Shown: positions 1-7,200 of the stretch, piece after piece
How the letters are laid out: every line of letters begins with the position of its first letter
How positions within the stretch are numbered: the stretch's first letter is position 1
Origin: Asaia bogorensis
GTDB taxonomy: Bacteria > Pseudomonadota > Alphaproteobacteria > Acetobacterales > Acetobacteraceae
Length of the DNA stretch: 8,757 nt
NCBI GenBank assembly: GCA_945871455.1
Contig: CAMBXJ010000155.1
Span: 1 to 8,757, forward strand
Direction of reading: 5' to 3'
Made by a program: the position numbers and the translations under genes
Notes under the pieces: model-generated
Databases searched by the model: none
Told to the model about the DNA's origin: nothing
What the model saw: only the letters and a program-made list of their open reading frames with translations

Positions 1-2
1 TG

Positions 3-188
3 TGGGATGAGCGGATGTCCAGCACCGCCGTCAACCGATTTATGGTCGAGGAAGCCGACCTCACGCGCAAGAAACGCGCCGAGGCCGTGGACCGCGCCGC
101 CGCGGCGTGGATGCTGCAAGCCGCGTTGGACGCCAGCCAGGACGACGCGTCGGCCTCCGACCCGTCAGAATTCGGCCCACCAGACTGA
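3..188 (+). CDS. 3' end of an unidentified protein (partial, starts outside the window)
   Basis: An open frame enters the window and stops with TGA at 186-188, giving about 61 residues. The peptide is helical and charged, with a basic/acidic stretch (EEADLTRKKRAEAVDRAAAA) followed by an Asp/Ser-rich tail ending GPPD. This composition and GC-rich third positions look more like real coding sequence than the overlapping frame starting at 7, whose product is rich in Arg, Pro and Thr as expected for a shadow. An internal ATG at 15 could make a complete 57-residue protein, but no convincing ribosome binding site precedes it, so a 3' fragment is more likely. No family was recognised. A DNA-binding or phage-type small protein is possible but unsupported. 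Confidence 0.45.
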   Translation, partial: WDERMSSTAVNRFMVEEADLTRKKRAEAVDRAAAAWMLQAALDASQDDASASDPSEFGPPD

Positions 189-426
189 GCCGTCCCGTCC
201 ACCCCAGCCCGGACCCGTCGAGCGGATTCGTCTTTCAGCCGCGGGTGTCCGGTTCGCCTCCATCCTGACCCCCTTCACCAGCTATTTTGAAGGTGGCGCC
301 ATCATCACGGTGGTCGGACCGTTTCCGATCTTTGCGCCCGGTAGCCCCAACGGGCCCGCGTCGGCCGCCGTGCTGGGCCTGGGGTTGTTGGGCCTGGCCG
401 CTCGCCGCCGTATGCGCGGACGGTAA
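189..426 (+). pseudogene. Remnant of a PEP-CTERM-type surface protein (C-terminal sorting tail)
   Basis: The frame closing with TAA at 424-426 ends in a tripartite C-terminus typical of PEP-CTERM proteins: a short Pro-containing motif (SPNGPAS), a hydrophobic helix (AAVLGLGLLGLAA) and an Arg cluster (RRRMRGR). In the family the motif is normally PEP followed by Ala-Ser. Here the Glu position reads Gly, which one base change (GAG to GGG) would produce. Such tails direct export and processing by exosortase (EpsH/XrtA) systems. No ATG, no signal peptide and no recognisable N-terminal domain are seen in this frame after 188, so I read it as the 3' relic of a decayed gene. A short intact gene with an unusual start cannot be excluded. 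Confidence 0.4.
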
Positions 427-455
427 TCGCCGCCCCAAATGCGGTGGTCGGCGAT
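426..455 (+). terminator. Hairpin directly after the PEP-CTERM remnant, possible terminator
   Basis: ATCGCCG at 426-432 pairs perfectly with CGGCGAT at 449-455 across a 16-nt loop, starting on the last base of the stop codon at 424-426. There is no T-tract after it, so a terminator role is only suggested by its place. From 456 to 606 I see no coding sequence; this stretch must carry any promoter of the gene at 607, but no confident -35/-10 pair was found. Confidence 0.25.
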
Positions 456-606
456 GTCCAACCAGCGCCCTGCCGCATGCCGGGGTGGGAGACGACGTGA
501 ACCGTTAACGAAGTTGTGGTTGAGCTTCCCGGCTCGCCGCGCCACACTGCCGCCATCACGCCGCTCAACCGGTCCAGGCCCTGGCGTTCAACAGAAAGAC
601 AGTCCC

Positions 607-912
607 ATGCGCATGACACGGTTACCGACTTTGCTTCTGATCGCCGCGCTGGTGCCGGTGTCCGGTGTCGCCGTTGCGCAATCCACGGTCCAGATCCAGG
701 TGCCGGCCATGCCGCGTGTCACGGTGGCACCATCGGCGCCCGTGGTGTCAGCCGGCGGCTACTCCATTTCCACCGATCAGGTCCTGGTGTTGGGCGCTGG
801 GGCGTTGGGAGGATATATTGTCGGGCAATATCTGTTCCTCGGCCATTTGGGGCCGATCGTGACCGGGGCCGCTGGCGCCTATCTGGCCCATATATGGTAC
901 GGCAAATCGTAG
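607..912 (+). CDS. Small exported or membrane protein, glycine-rich, unknown function
   Basis: The product is 101 residues. Residues 1-24 form a classic signal peptide: basic start (MRMTR), hydrophobic core, and AVA before Gln25 as a likely signal peptidase I site. Residues 25-57 are a Pro/Val-rich linker. Residues 59-78 and 81-97 are hydrophobic and rich in Gly and Ala (GAGALGG, TGAAGA), like glycine-zipper membrane helices, ending in WYGKS. The frame is open back to 439, but the upstream part lacks coding character, so the ATG at 607 is chosen because it begins the signal peptide; ATG at 613 is an alternative. Only a weak purine run (593-602) serves as ribosome binding site. It stands alone, with no operon partner. 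A periplasmic/inner-membrane role is inferred; no family was recognised. Confidence 0.65.
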   Translation: MRMTRLPTLLLIAALVPVSGVAVAQSTVQIQVPAMPRVTVAPSAPVVSAGGYSISTDQVLVLGAGALGGYIVGQYLFLGHLGPIVTGAAGAYLAHIWYGKS

Positions 913-1103
913 CATCCGGCGGGGTGCCATAACGGGACCCCACCCGCGCGTCCCGGCTTCAATGGTGGGTATGGTTGGGCCTGGATCGCGGATGGGATGC
1001 CCGCCGATCGAGGCAACGTCTGATATTTAAACGTCCCTGCTTGCATGCTCGCGCTGCGATCAGGGGTTCCGAAGCCGCCCAACCGGCGCGCGCCACGCCG
1101 CGA

Positions 1104-1128
1104 CCGAAACACCGGCTTGGCGCCGGTG
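1104..1128 (-). terminator. Rho-independent-type terminator of the SDR gene
   Basis: Read on the minus strand, CACCGGC and GCCGGTG form a perfect 7-bp GC-rich stem (1128-1122 with 1116-1110) with a 5-nt loop, followed by TTT. It begins 27 nt after the SDR stop codon, the right place and orientation. The T-run is short, so efficiency is uncertain. The rest of 913-1155 contains nothing else I can assign. Confidence 0.45.
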
Positions 1129-1155
1129 CCGATCGCGGTTGGTATAAAGTGGCGG

Positions 1156-2070
1156 TCAGACAGGATCCCAGCTGAACACCTCGCCGGAGCGGTCCAGCGG
1201 CATGAACGCGTTCGCCAGCGCCGGGGACGCAACGTCGGCGATGCTCTCCGGGGTCCAACCATCGGCATTGTGCACGATGCGCACCGGGCGGGGGGAACTG
1301 AACAGGATGATCTCGTTCATCCGGGTTCCGAACACCTGACCGGTGACATTCTTCGCGGCGTCCGAGGACAGGAACACCGCCATCGGCGCGTTCTTGTCAG
1401 GCGTCATGGCCTGAATCTTGGCCAGGCGTGCCTGCTGTTCCGGTGTGGTCGCCGGGATCGACTGGGTCATGCGGCTCCAGGCGAACGGGGCGATGCAGTT
1501 GGACCGCACGCCATAGCGCTGCATGTCCAGGGCGATGGACTTCGACAGTGCCGTGATGCCCAGCTTGGCGGCCGAGTAGTTGGCCTGTCCGAAATTGCCG
1601 ATCAGCCCGGACGTGCTGCTGATATGGACGAACGTCCCGCTTTCCTGCTTGCGGTAATGCTCCGCCGCGGCGCGGGACACGAAGAAGCTGCCGTTCAGAT
1701 GCACGGCGATCACCGACAGCCAGTCGTCTTCGGTCATCTTGTGGAAAATCACGTCCCGCAGGATGCCCGCGTTGTTCACCACGGCGTCGATGCGGCCGAA
1801 ATGGTCCATGGCGGCTTGCACGATCTTCTGGGCGGAACCCCAGGCGGCGACCGATTCGGTGCAGATTTCGGCGGCGCCGCCTTGCTGGTTGATCAGCGCC
1901 TTGGTCTGCTCCGCCGGGCTGGCTGAACCGCCTTCGCCGGTCAGGGACGCGCCGATATCGGCGACGATCACCTTGGCGCCTGCTTTTGCCATCATGATCG
2001 CGATCTCGCGACCGATACCGCCACCGGCGCCGGTCACGACCGCGACCTTGCCTTCCATCATACCTGCCAT
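1156..2070 (-). CDS. SDR family NAD(P)-dependent oxidoreductase
   Basis: This is a complete 304-residue classical short-chain dehydrogenase/reductase, a cytosolic Rossmann-fold enzyme that oxidises or reduces an alcohol/ketone pair. The nucleotide-binding motif TGAGGGIG lies at residues 13-20, and Asp38 at the end of the second strand favours NAD(H). NNAG is at 99-102. The likely catalytic set is Asn126, Ser152, Tyr165 and Lys169 (YSAAK). The late motif SSDAAKNVTGQ is at 234-244. Length above the usual 250 residues comes from a C-terminal extension of about 55 residues, as in relatives of the (3R)-hydroxyacyl-CoA dehydrogenase part of multifunctional enzyme 2; that comparison is from memory and does not fix the substrate. 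GAGG at 2077-2080 sits 6 nt before the ATG and supports this start. It lies downstream of rutA on the same strand, but a 371-nt gap argues against simple co-transcription. Confidence 0.93.
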   Translation of the reverse strand: MAGMMEGKVAVVTGAGGGIGREIAIMMAKAGAKVIVADIGASLTGEGGSASPAEQTKALINQQGGAAEICTESVAAWGSAQKIVQAAMDHFGRIDAVVNNAGILRDVIFHKMTEDDWLSVIAVHLNGSFFVSRAAAEHYRKQESGTFVHISSTSGLIGNFGQANYSAAKLGITALSKSIALDMQRYGVRSNCIAPFAWSRMTQSIPATTPEQQARLAKIQAMTPDKNAPMAVFLSSDAAKNVTGQVFGTRMNEIILFSSPRPVRIVHNADGWTPESIADVASPALANAFMPLDRSGEVFSWDPV

Positions 2071-2441
2071 TGCCGTCCTCGTTGGTTAAGAGGGCGGGAA
2101 ACTAGGCGGGTCCGGGGTGGGAGGGAAGGGCGGAGCTTCGCCCCGGTGCGAACCAAAGTCGTAAACGCAAGCGACGACCTCCGGCGGCGCTTTGCGGCGG
2201 TTGAGATTGGCGGGTGCGACGGTGCGGCCACAGCGCAAAAATGGAGGCATTTGCAGAGATCGACCTGACACCCACCGTGAATGATCTCCGTGAGGGCGCG
2301 CAGGATCAACTTGCGCTGGACGCGTCCGAATCGTGTGATCGCCGCCGGCGCGGGCACCGTGATGGCAACAGGCGCCGCGGTGGCGGGAATCGCGCATCGG
2401 CTCGGATCCTGGTGCCGATGGTGGACGGGTCGGCTGCGCCG
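2071..2441. other. 371-nt gap between rutA and the SDR gene
   Basis: No credible gene was found on either strand; the open frames here are Arg/Pro-rich shadows. It should contain the SDR promoter. A short imperfect hairpin, GGGCG/CGCCC around GAGCTT, occupies 2128-2143, about 60 nt upstream of the SDR start. A 15-mer at 2145-2159 recurs inverted at 3881-3895, on the other side of rutA. No rutB, rutC or other rut remnant was recognised. Confidence 0.5.
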
Positions 2442-3521
2442 TCAGCCCGCCGCCATGACGTGTCGCCGACATTGCATCAATGGATGGATGCGCGTCCCGA
2501 AAGCGTCCATGCCTACGATAAAGTCGTCGAATGTCAGCATGATGCCCTTCACCCCGGGCATCATTGCCACTTCATCCAACATCGACGCGACCTTGGCATA
2601 GGACCCGACCAGGGTCCCCATGTTGAAATTGATCGGCGACGGCGAACGCTGGATGGCTGCCGCCATGGAGGTTTCGGACGGCGCCGTATCCTCGGCGGCC
2701 TTGCCAAGCAGATGGGCGAGGGCTTCCTTGTCTGCTCCAGCGTTGTAGAGGTCCCATTTGCGCATGGCCGCGTCGTCGGTTTCATCGGAGATGACCATGT
2801 AAAGCATGTAGCTGCCGACATCGCGTCCGGCCCGTTGCGCGTGGGCAAGCATCCGGGCCGGAACGCCCGCGGCGAGCGTCGGCTGGTTCACCCCCTCTCC
2901 CAGGGCGAAATTGAAGTCGCAGTATTGTGCGGCGAACTCCATGCCTCGGTCGCTTTGCCCGGCGGAAACCAGTTTGACCGGTGTCTTCGGTTGGGGGCTG
3001 AGTTTGCAGGCATCCATCTGGAAGAACTCGCCCTTCAGGTCGGACTGCCCGGTGGTCCAGAGGTCCTGCAGGATACGCACATACTCGGTACTGTAATCGT
3101 AGCGCCTGCCAAAATGATCGTCGCCCGGCCAAAGCCCCATCTGGGTGTACTCAACCTTGTGCCAGCCAGACACGATATTGACGCCGAACCGGCCGCCGGA
3201 AATGTCGGAGATGGTGCTTGTCATCCGTGCCACGATTGCCGGCGGGATCGTCAATACGGCCGTCGAGGCATAAAGTCTGATGCGGGACGTCACCGCGGCC
3301 AGCCCGGCCATGAGTGTGAAGCTTTCCAGCCCGTGGTCCCAGAATTCAGTTTCGCCGCCGAAGCCGTGCAGCTTGATCATCGAAAGCGCAAAATCCAGAC
3401 CATACCCCTCGGCTCGGCGTACGACCTCTCGATTCATCTCGAAAGTGGGCATGTATTGCGGAGAGGTCGCGGAGATGATCCAGCCATTGTTGTTGATCGG
3501 AATGAAGACGCCGATATCCAT
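2442..3521 (-). CDS. rutA: RutA-type pyrimidine monooxygenase (LLM-class flavin-dependent)
   Basis: The 359-residue product follows RutA nearly end to end: [11 protein letters not shown] near the start, [17 protein letters not shown] (47-63), the SGGRFGVN segment (108-115), WPGDDHF (131-137), SAGQSD (184-189), [20 protein letters not shown] near the C-terminus and [12 protein letters not shown] at the end. RutA is a TIM-barrel FMN enzyme that uses reduced flavin (from RutF) and O2 to open the uracil ring to ureidoacrylate peracid in the Rut nitrogen-scavenging pathway. Asn115, Glu124, Arg140-Tyr141 and Ser188 lie where FMN contacts are expected. Length matches the family (about 360). The frame runs open to 3962, but homology begins at this ATG, which has GGAG 7 nt upstream. 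No rutB-G genes or RutF reductase are in the window, so a related C-N-cleaving activity on another substrate remains possible. Confidence 0.93.
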   Translation of the reverse strand: MDIGVFIPINNNGWIISATSPQYMPTFEMNREVVRRAEGYGLDFALSMIKLHGFGGETEFWDHGLESFTLMAGLAAVTSRIRLYASTAVLTIPPAIVARMTSTISDISGGRFGVNIVSGWHKVEYTQMGLWPGDDHFGRRYDYSTEYVRILQDLWTTGQSDLKGEFFQMDACKLSPQPKTPVKLVSAGQSDRGMEFAAQYCDFNFALGEGVNQPTLAAGVPARMLAHAQRAGRDVGSYMLYMVISDETDDAAMRKWDLYNAGADKEALAHLLGKAAEDTAPSETSMAAAIQRSPSPINFNMGTLVGSYAKVASMLDEVAMMPGVKGIMLTFDDFIVGMDAFGTRIHPLMQCRRHVMAAG

Positions 3522-3528
3522 CTCTGAT

Positions 3529-3532
3529 CTCC
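3529..3532 (-). promoter_or_regulatory. Ribosome binding site that fixes the rutA start
   Basis: GGAG on the minus strand, 7 nt before the ATG at 3521. The frame is open for another 147 codons upstream, but those codons are Arg/Pro/Ser-rich and unlike RutA, so this site and the homology boundary agree on the start. Confidence 0.7.
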
Positions 3533-3558
3533 ATGCGATGGGGTTTGATGCACGGATA

Positions 3559-3577
3559 GGCATGCACGGGGCATGCC
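3559..3577. promoter_or_regulatory. Perfect inverted repeat upstream of rutA, candidate operator or leader hairpin
   Basis: GGCATGC and GCATGCC form perfect 7-bp arms around a 5-nt centre, lying 38-56 nt before the rutA start codon. The 8-mer ATGCACGG is also directly repeated at 3548-3555 and 3562-3569, overlapping one arm. The position suits a repressor or activator site, or an RNA hairpin. It does not look like the TTGACCA...TGGTCAA type of site known for E. coli RutR. Confidence 0.4.
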
Positions 3578-3764
3578 GCCGCCTGGGCCTTGTGGAACCC
3601 CGGGATTCCGGAGACGGTGACCCAGGTTGAGGAACCGTGCCGGCGGACCGCGTGCACCACGGGGGTGAGGCACATATGGCACAATCAAACTGGCTCGACC
3701 ACTCGATCGGGTGCGATTCAACATTGTGCGGAGGAACATCGACGACTCTAACCATGGGACGATA
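3578..3764. other. Non-coding stretch upstream of rutA
   Basis: No credible gene was found. GCACAAT at 3679-3685 and ATTGTGC at 3723-3729 form a perfect 7-bp inverted repeat 37 nt apart, which may be chance or part of the control region. No clear sigma-70 promoter was identified. Confidence 0.35.
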
Positions 3765-3868
3765 GACACGCCTCACCGTCATTGCCACACATGATCCGAC
3801 AACCCACCCCTTACGGCTGAAGCGCGGGTTGCCGGGGGTATGAACCGGCAATGACGGAGAGGCGTGTC
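3765..3868. repeat. 104-bp element with 22-bp terminal inverted repeats
   Basis: The segment 3765-3786 and the reverse complement of 3847-3868 match at 21 of 22 bases (one A/T difference). The 60-nt interior contains a second perfect pair, CAACCC (3800-3805) and GGGTTG (3826-3831), so the whole unit can fold as a nested stem-loop. It contains no coding sequence. No clear target-site duplication is visible. Size and ends resemble a MITE-like non-autonomous element; a large structured RNA or terminator is the alternative. Confidence 0.6.
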
Positions 3869-3930
3869 CTTGATCGCACAACTTTGGTTCGCACCCGCAA
3901 CGCGGTCTCGGCTGGGGTCGGACGCCACGG

Positions 3931-4059
3931 TTCCACAGCCTGACCGAGGCACTGCAGGGCAAGTTCCATTACACTATCGCTCCATATTCCGACCCCGTGC
4001 TGACGGTGGCCGCGGGCGACCGCATTCAGATCGAAACACGGGACGCGTTCGAAGGGGCG
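3931..4059 (+). pseudogene. N-terminal fragment of an acetamidase/formamidase-family protein
   Basis: In frame 1 the sequence encodes 43 residues resembling the start of the FmdA/AmdA family: a [20 protein letters not shown] stretch followed by RIQIETRDAFEGA. The family hydrolyses formamide or short aliphatic amides to ammonia plus the acid, and its first domain carries this pattern of HYT, PVLTV.PGD and ETxDAF. The match stops abruptly at 4059, no start codon is apparent upstream (the frame opens after TGA at 3871), and nothing of the roughly 250-400 further residues follows, so it cannot be functional. The frame stays open into the RTX gene downstream. The assignment rests on recalled motifs. 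Confidence 0.5.
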
Positions 4060-4150
4060 CGACCTCCGCCAGCGTATATTCCGAACCTGCTCACCAGGGC
4101 CTCTGACCGTTACGTGTCCTTCGGTGCGACGCCGTCGCCGAGTTTTTCCG

Positions 4151-4169
4151 TGGATCTCCGTGAGATCCA
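4151..4169 (+). promoter_or_regulatory. Perfect hairpin in the leader of the RTX gene
   Basis: TGGATCTC (4151-4158) and GAGATCCA (4162-4169) pair perfectly across a 3-nt loop, 20 nt before the GGAGG site. It could affect translation or mRNA stability, or be a protein-binding dyad. No T-tract follows, so it is not a standard terminator. Confidence 0.4.
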
Positions 4170-4189
4170 CCCGCCCAATATAGCGAGCC

Positions 4190-4194
4190 GGAGG
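4190..4194 (+). promoter_or_regulatory. Strong ribosome binding site that fixes the RTX gene start
   Basis: GGAGG, 6 nt before the ATG at 4201. The frame remains open upstream as far as 3874, with GTG at 3997 as a possible longer start, but that part is amidase-like and non-homologous leader. This site argues for translation from 4201. Confidence 0.75.
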
Positions 4195-4200
4195 ACGCCA

Positions 4201-7200
4201 ATGCCTGTCGCCACCTTTACCTGGAAAACCGCTACGTCTGGCGACTGGAGCACCGCATCCGATTGGACCCCGTCCGGCCCTCCCGACTCCGAATCTCTGG
4301 CGATCGTAGCCGCCGCCGGCAGCCAATACATCCTAACGGTCAGTTCCGCCGAAAATGTGACCGCAGGCGACCTCGTGGTGGACTCGACCAGTGCCACCGT
4401 CGATGTCGCGGGTACACTGACCGTCGCTAATTCATTATTAATAAGGAAAGGTAAATTCAACGTTCTGAATGCCGGTTTGGCTACCGTTGGTAGTGTCGGG
4501 ATCTCAATTGGCCAAGGTGGTACTATCAACGTCAGCGGCACTTCCAGTGCCGCTGAACTGGTCAGCACTGGTAACGTTGTTGTTGGGAGTATTGGTACTG
4601 GCGCCCTGCTCGCGATCGGGACCCACGGCGCCTTGACTGGCACCGACCTATCCATGTTGTCGATCGGTGCCACGACGGGGACCGGGGGTACCGTCACGGT
4701 GGACGGCGGCGAGCTGACCGGCTTCGGCGGCATCGAGATCGGCGGCGCGGGTTTTGGAACCCTCGCGGTCACGAACGGCGGTCAGGTCGTGATCACCAAC
4801 GCCACCCTTGGCTTCTACGTCGGATCGGACGCCGGCGGCGGCGGCGGCGTTCTTCTCATTGATAACGGCAGCACATTCTCCGAGACGGGTCGCCATTTTC
4901 ACATCGGCGGCCACAACGATAGCGCGTCGGTGGTGGTCAGGAATTCGAGCCGCCTGATCACCTCTAATGATCATGGCGATGGTTTCCTGATCGCAACCGC
5001 GATCGAGGGCGGCAGCGTGTCAATCGAGTCTGGCAGCACTTGGATCGCCAACGGCCAGATCGGCGTCGGCGCCGAGACTGCTGGCACGCTGGACGTCAAC
5101 AATGGCCTCGTGGATGCGAGCGGCTTCGTCATCTACGTAGCCAGCAATTCCGGTGGCAGTGGGACGCTCTTAGTCGAGAATGGCGGGACCATTCTGGCCG
5201 GCAACCTGTCGATCAACCCGTCGGGCACCGATGCGATCGGGACCCTCGCCGTCGGGCCAGGCGGAACGCTCAAGATCTCCGGGTCGATCAACAATGGCCC
5301 GGGCGGTAAGATTTCGGTCAACGGGGGCACTATCATTACCGGTGGTATCATCCTTGGCCAGGAATCTCTTCCTGGTCCGGCGGAAATGACCATCGGCAGC
5401 GGCGGGACGGTGTCGGTCACCGACTTCCTCACCGTTGGACCCAGTGGCGTCATCACCCTCGGTGGCGGCTTGCTGCGTTCGTCCGCATCGGCGGCACTGA
5501 GCGGTAACGCTCGGGTTCAGGGCCATGGCAAGCTCGAAAGCGCGGTGACGCTCGGCTCCAGCGCCAACGTCATCCATTCGTCCGGCGGAACTCTCGAAAT
5601 CACTGGCAGCATTTCTGGCAACGGTACGCTCGAACTCGGTAGCGGGAGCGCGCTGCGGCTCGATACGGCGCCAACGAATAACCTGACTGTGACATTCGGG
5701 TCCGCTAGTTCCGAAACGCTGATCCTGAACAACCCGAACATCGGCGGTCCGAGCATCTTCACCGCGGTGACCGGCGTCGGGATCAACGACCTGATCGACT
5801 TCGGCGGTGGCATCACCATTCAAAACGTGTCCTATACACCGGTCGCCGGGGGCAGCGATGTCACACTGAATGTGACCAAGGGCGCGATAACGGGCACCAT
5901 CACGCTCAACAATGTCCAATTTACCGGTGGCGCCAACAAGTTCGCCATCGCCACCAACAACGGTGATGCCGCGCTTCAGGCAATATACAGTTTCTCATCT
6001 GGCCCCAACACCGCACCATCTGTGACGATCCTAGCGGCGCCGAGTTATGCGGCGGGCACGGTGCTGACGGGCAGCCAGCTGTTTTCCGTAAGCGACGCAC
6101 AGGGGACGTCGGATATTGACTATGTGAAGGTCTTCGACGCCAACCCCGAGGGGGGAGCCGTCTGGCGCTACAGCAATGCAGTGATCACGCCTGGCAGCTC
6201 CGGCTACCAATTCGAGCATGCCAACCGGAATCTGCTGAGCTACACGGTAGGCTCTGGCAGCAACCAGTTTCTGTTCGAGGCCTTCGACAACGCCGGGGAC
6301 GACAGCAACGACGCTCTGCACACGATCACCGCAACCGCTAACCAAGCCCCTACGGTCACCGGGCCGGCCAATCTGTCTGGCGGCACGAACCAAACCCTGA
6401 GCTTTGTCGGCAAGGTCGCCGGCAGTGACCCCGACGGCTCGGTTCAACAGTTCCGGTTCTCCGACAGCTCGCCCGGCAGTGACAACGGCTACCTTACGCT
6501 CAACGGTACCAAGATCAGTGGCACGTCGGTTACCGTGTCAGCAGCCAGCCTTGGCACCATCGGCTATTTCACCGGAACCGTGGCTGGTTCTAACGGAATA
6601 ACCATCAAAGCGATCGACAATCTTGGCAAAGTCAGCACCAACTCCGTCACGCCAACCATCCTTGTTACGGACGACCCGCCCCCGAACCAAGCCCGTACGG
6701 TCACGGGGCCGGCCAATCTGTCCGGCGGCACGAACCAAACCCTGAGCTTCGTCGGCAAGGTCGGCGGCAGTGACCCCGACGGCTCGGTCCAACAGTTCCG
6801 GTTCTCCGACAGCTCGCCCGACAGTGACAACGGCTACCTCACGCTAAACGGCACCAAGATCAATGGCACGCTGGTTACCGACAACCTAGGGGACAACACA
6901 TACCGCGTGGACGACCCGGCGATAGTGATCCTGGAGCCGATAGATGGCGGCTCCGATACGGTACTCGCCAGCGTCGGCTACCGTTTGCCAACCGGCTCTG
7001 AGATTGAATTTCTCACGGCTGCTGGCGGCGCCGGTCTAGCGCTCACGGGGAACGAATCTGCCAACACCATCACCGGCGAGGCTGGCGACGACACTATCGT
7101 GGGCGGCGGTAGAGCGGATGTGCTGTTCGGCGGTGCGGGCGCGGACATCTTTGCACTAGCGATGCTGCCAGACTCGACCGTTGATCTTGCTGGTTGGGAC

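Noticed and set aside
1045..1926. A 293-residue open frame on the + strand
   Set aside because: It is antisense to the SDR gene, whose motifs are unambiguous; the product shows no recognisable fold.
2214..3527. A 437-residue open frame on the + strand
   Set aside because: It lies antisense to rutA, which has clear family-wide homology. Its product is rich in Arg, His and Gly without domain features; long antisense frames are common in GC-rich genes.
3559..3577. RutR operator
   Set aside because: The dyad GGCATGC-N5-GCATGCC does not match the TTGACCA/TGGTCAA pattern known for RutR.
3522..3962. N-terminal extension of RutA by 147 residues
   Set aside because: The extra residues are Arg/Pro/Ser-rich and unlike RutA. 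The homology starts at the ATG at 3521, which has its own GGAG site.
4110..5919. Several minus-strand frames opposite the RTX gene (up to 249 residues)
   Set aside because: They mirror the Gly/Thr/Val-rich repeats of the real gene and are shadows with low-complexity composition.
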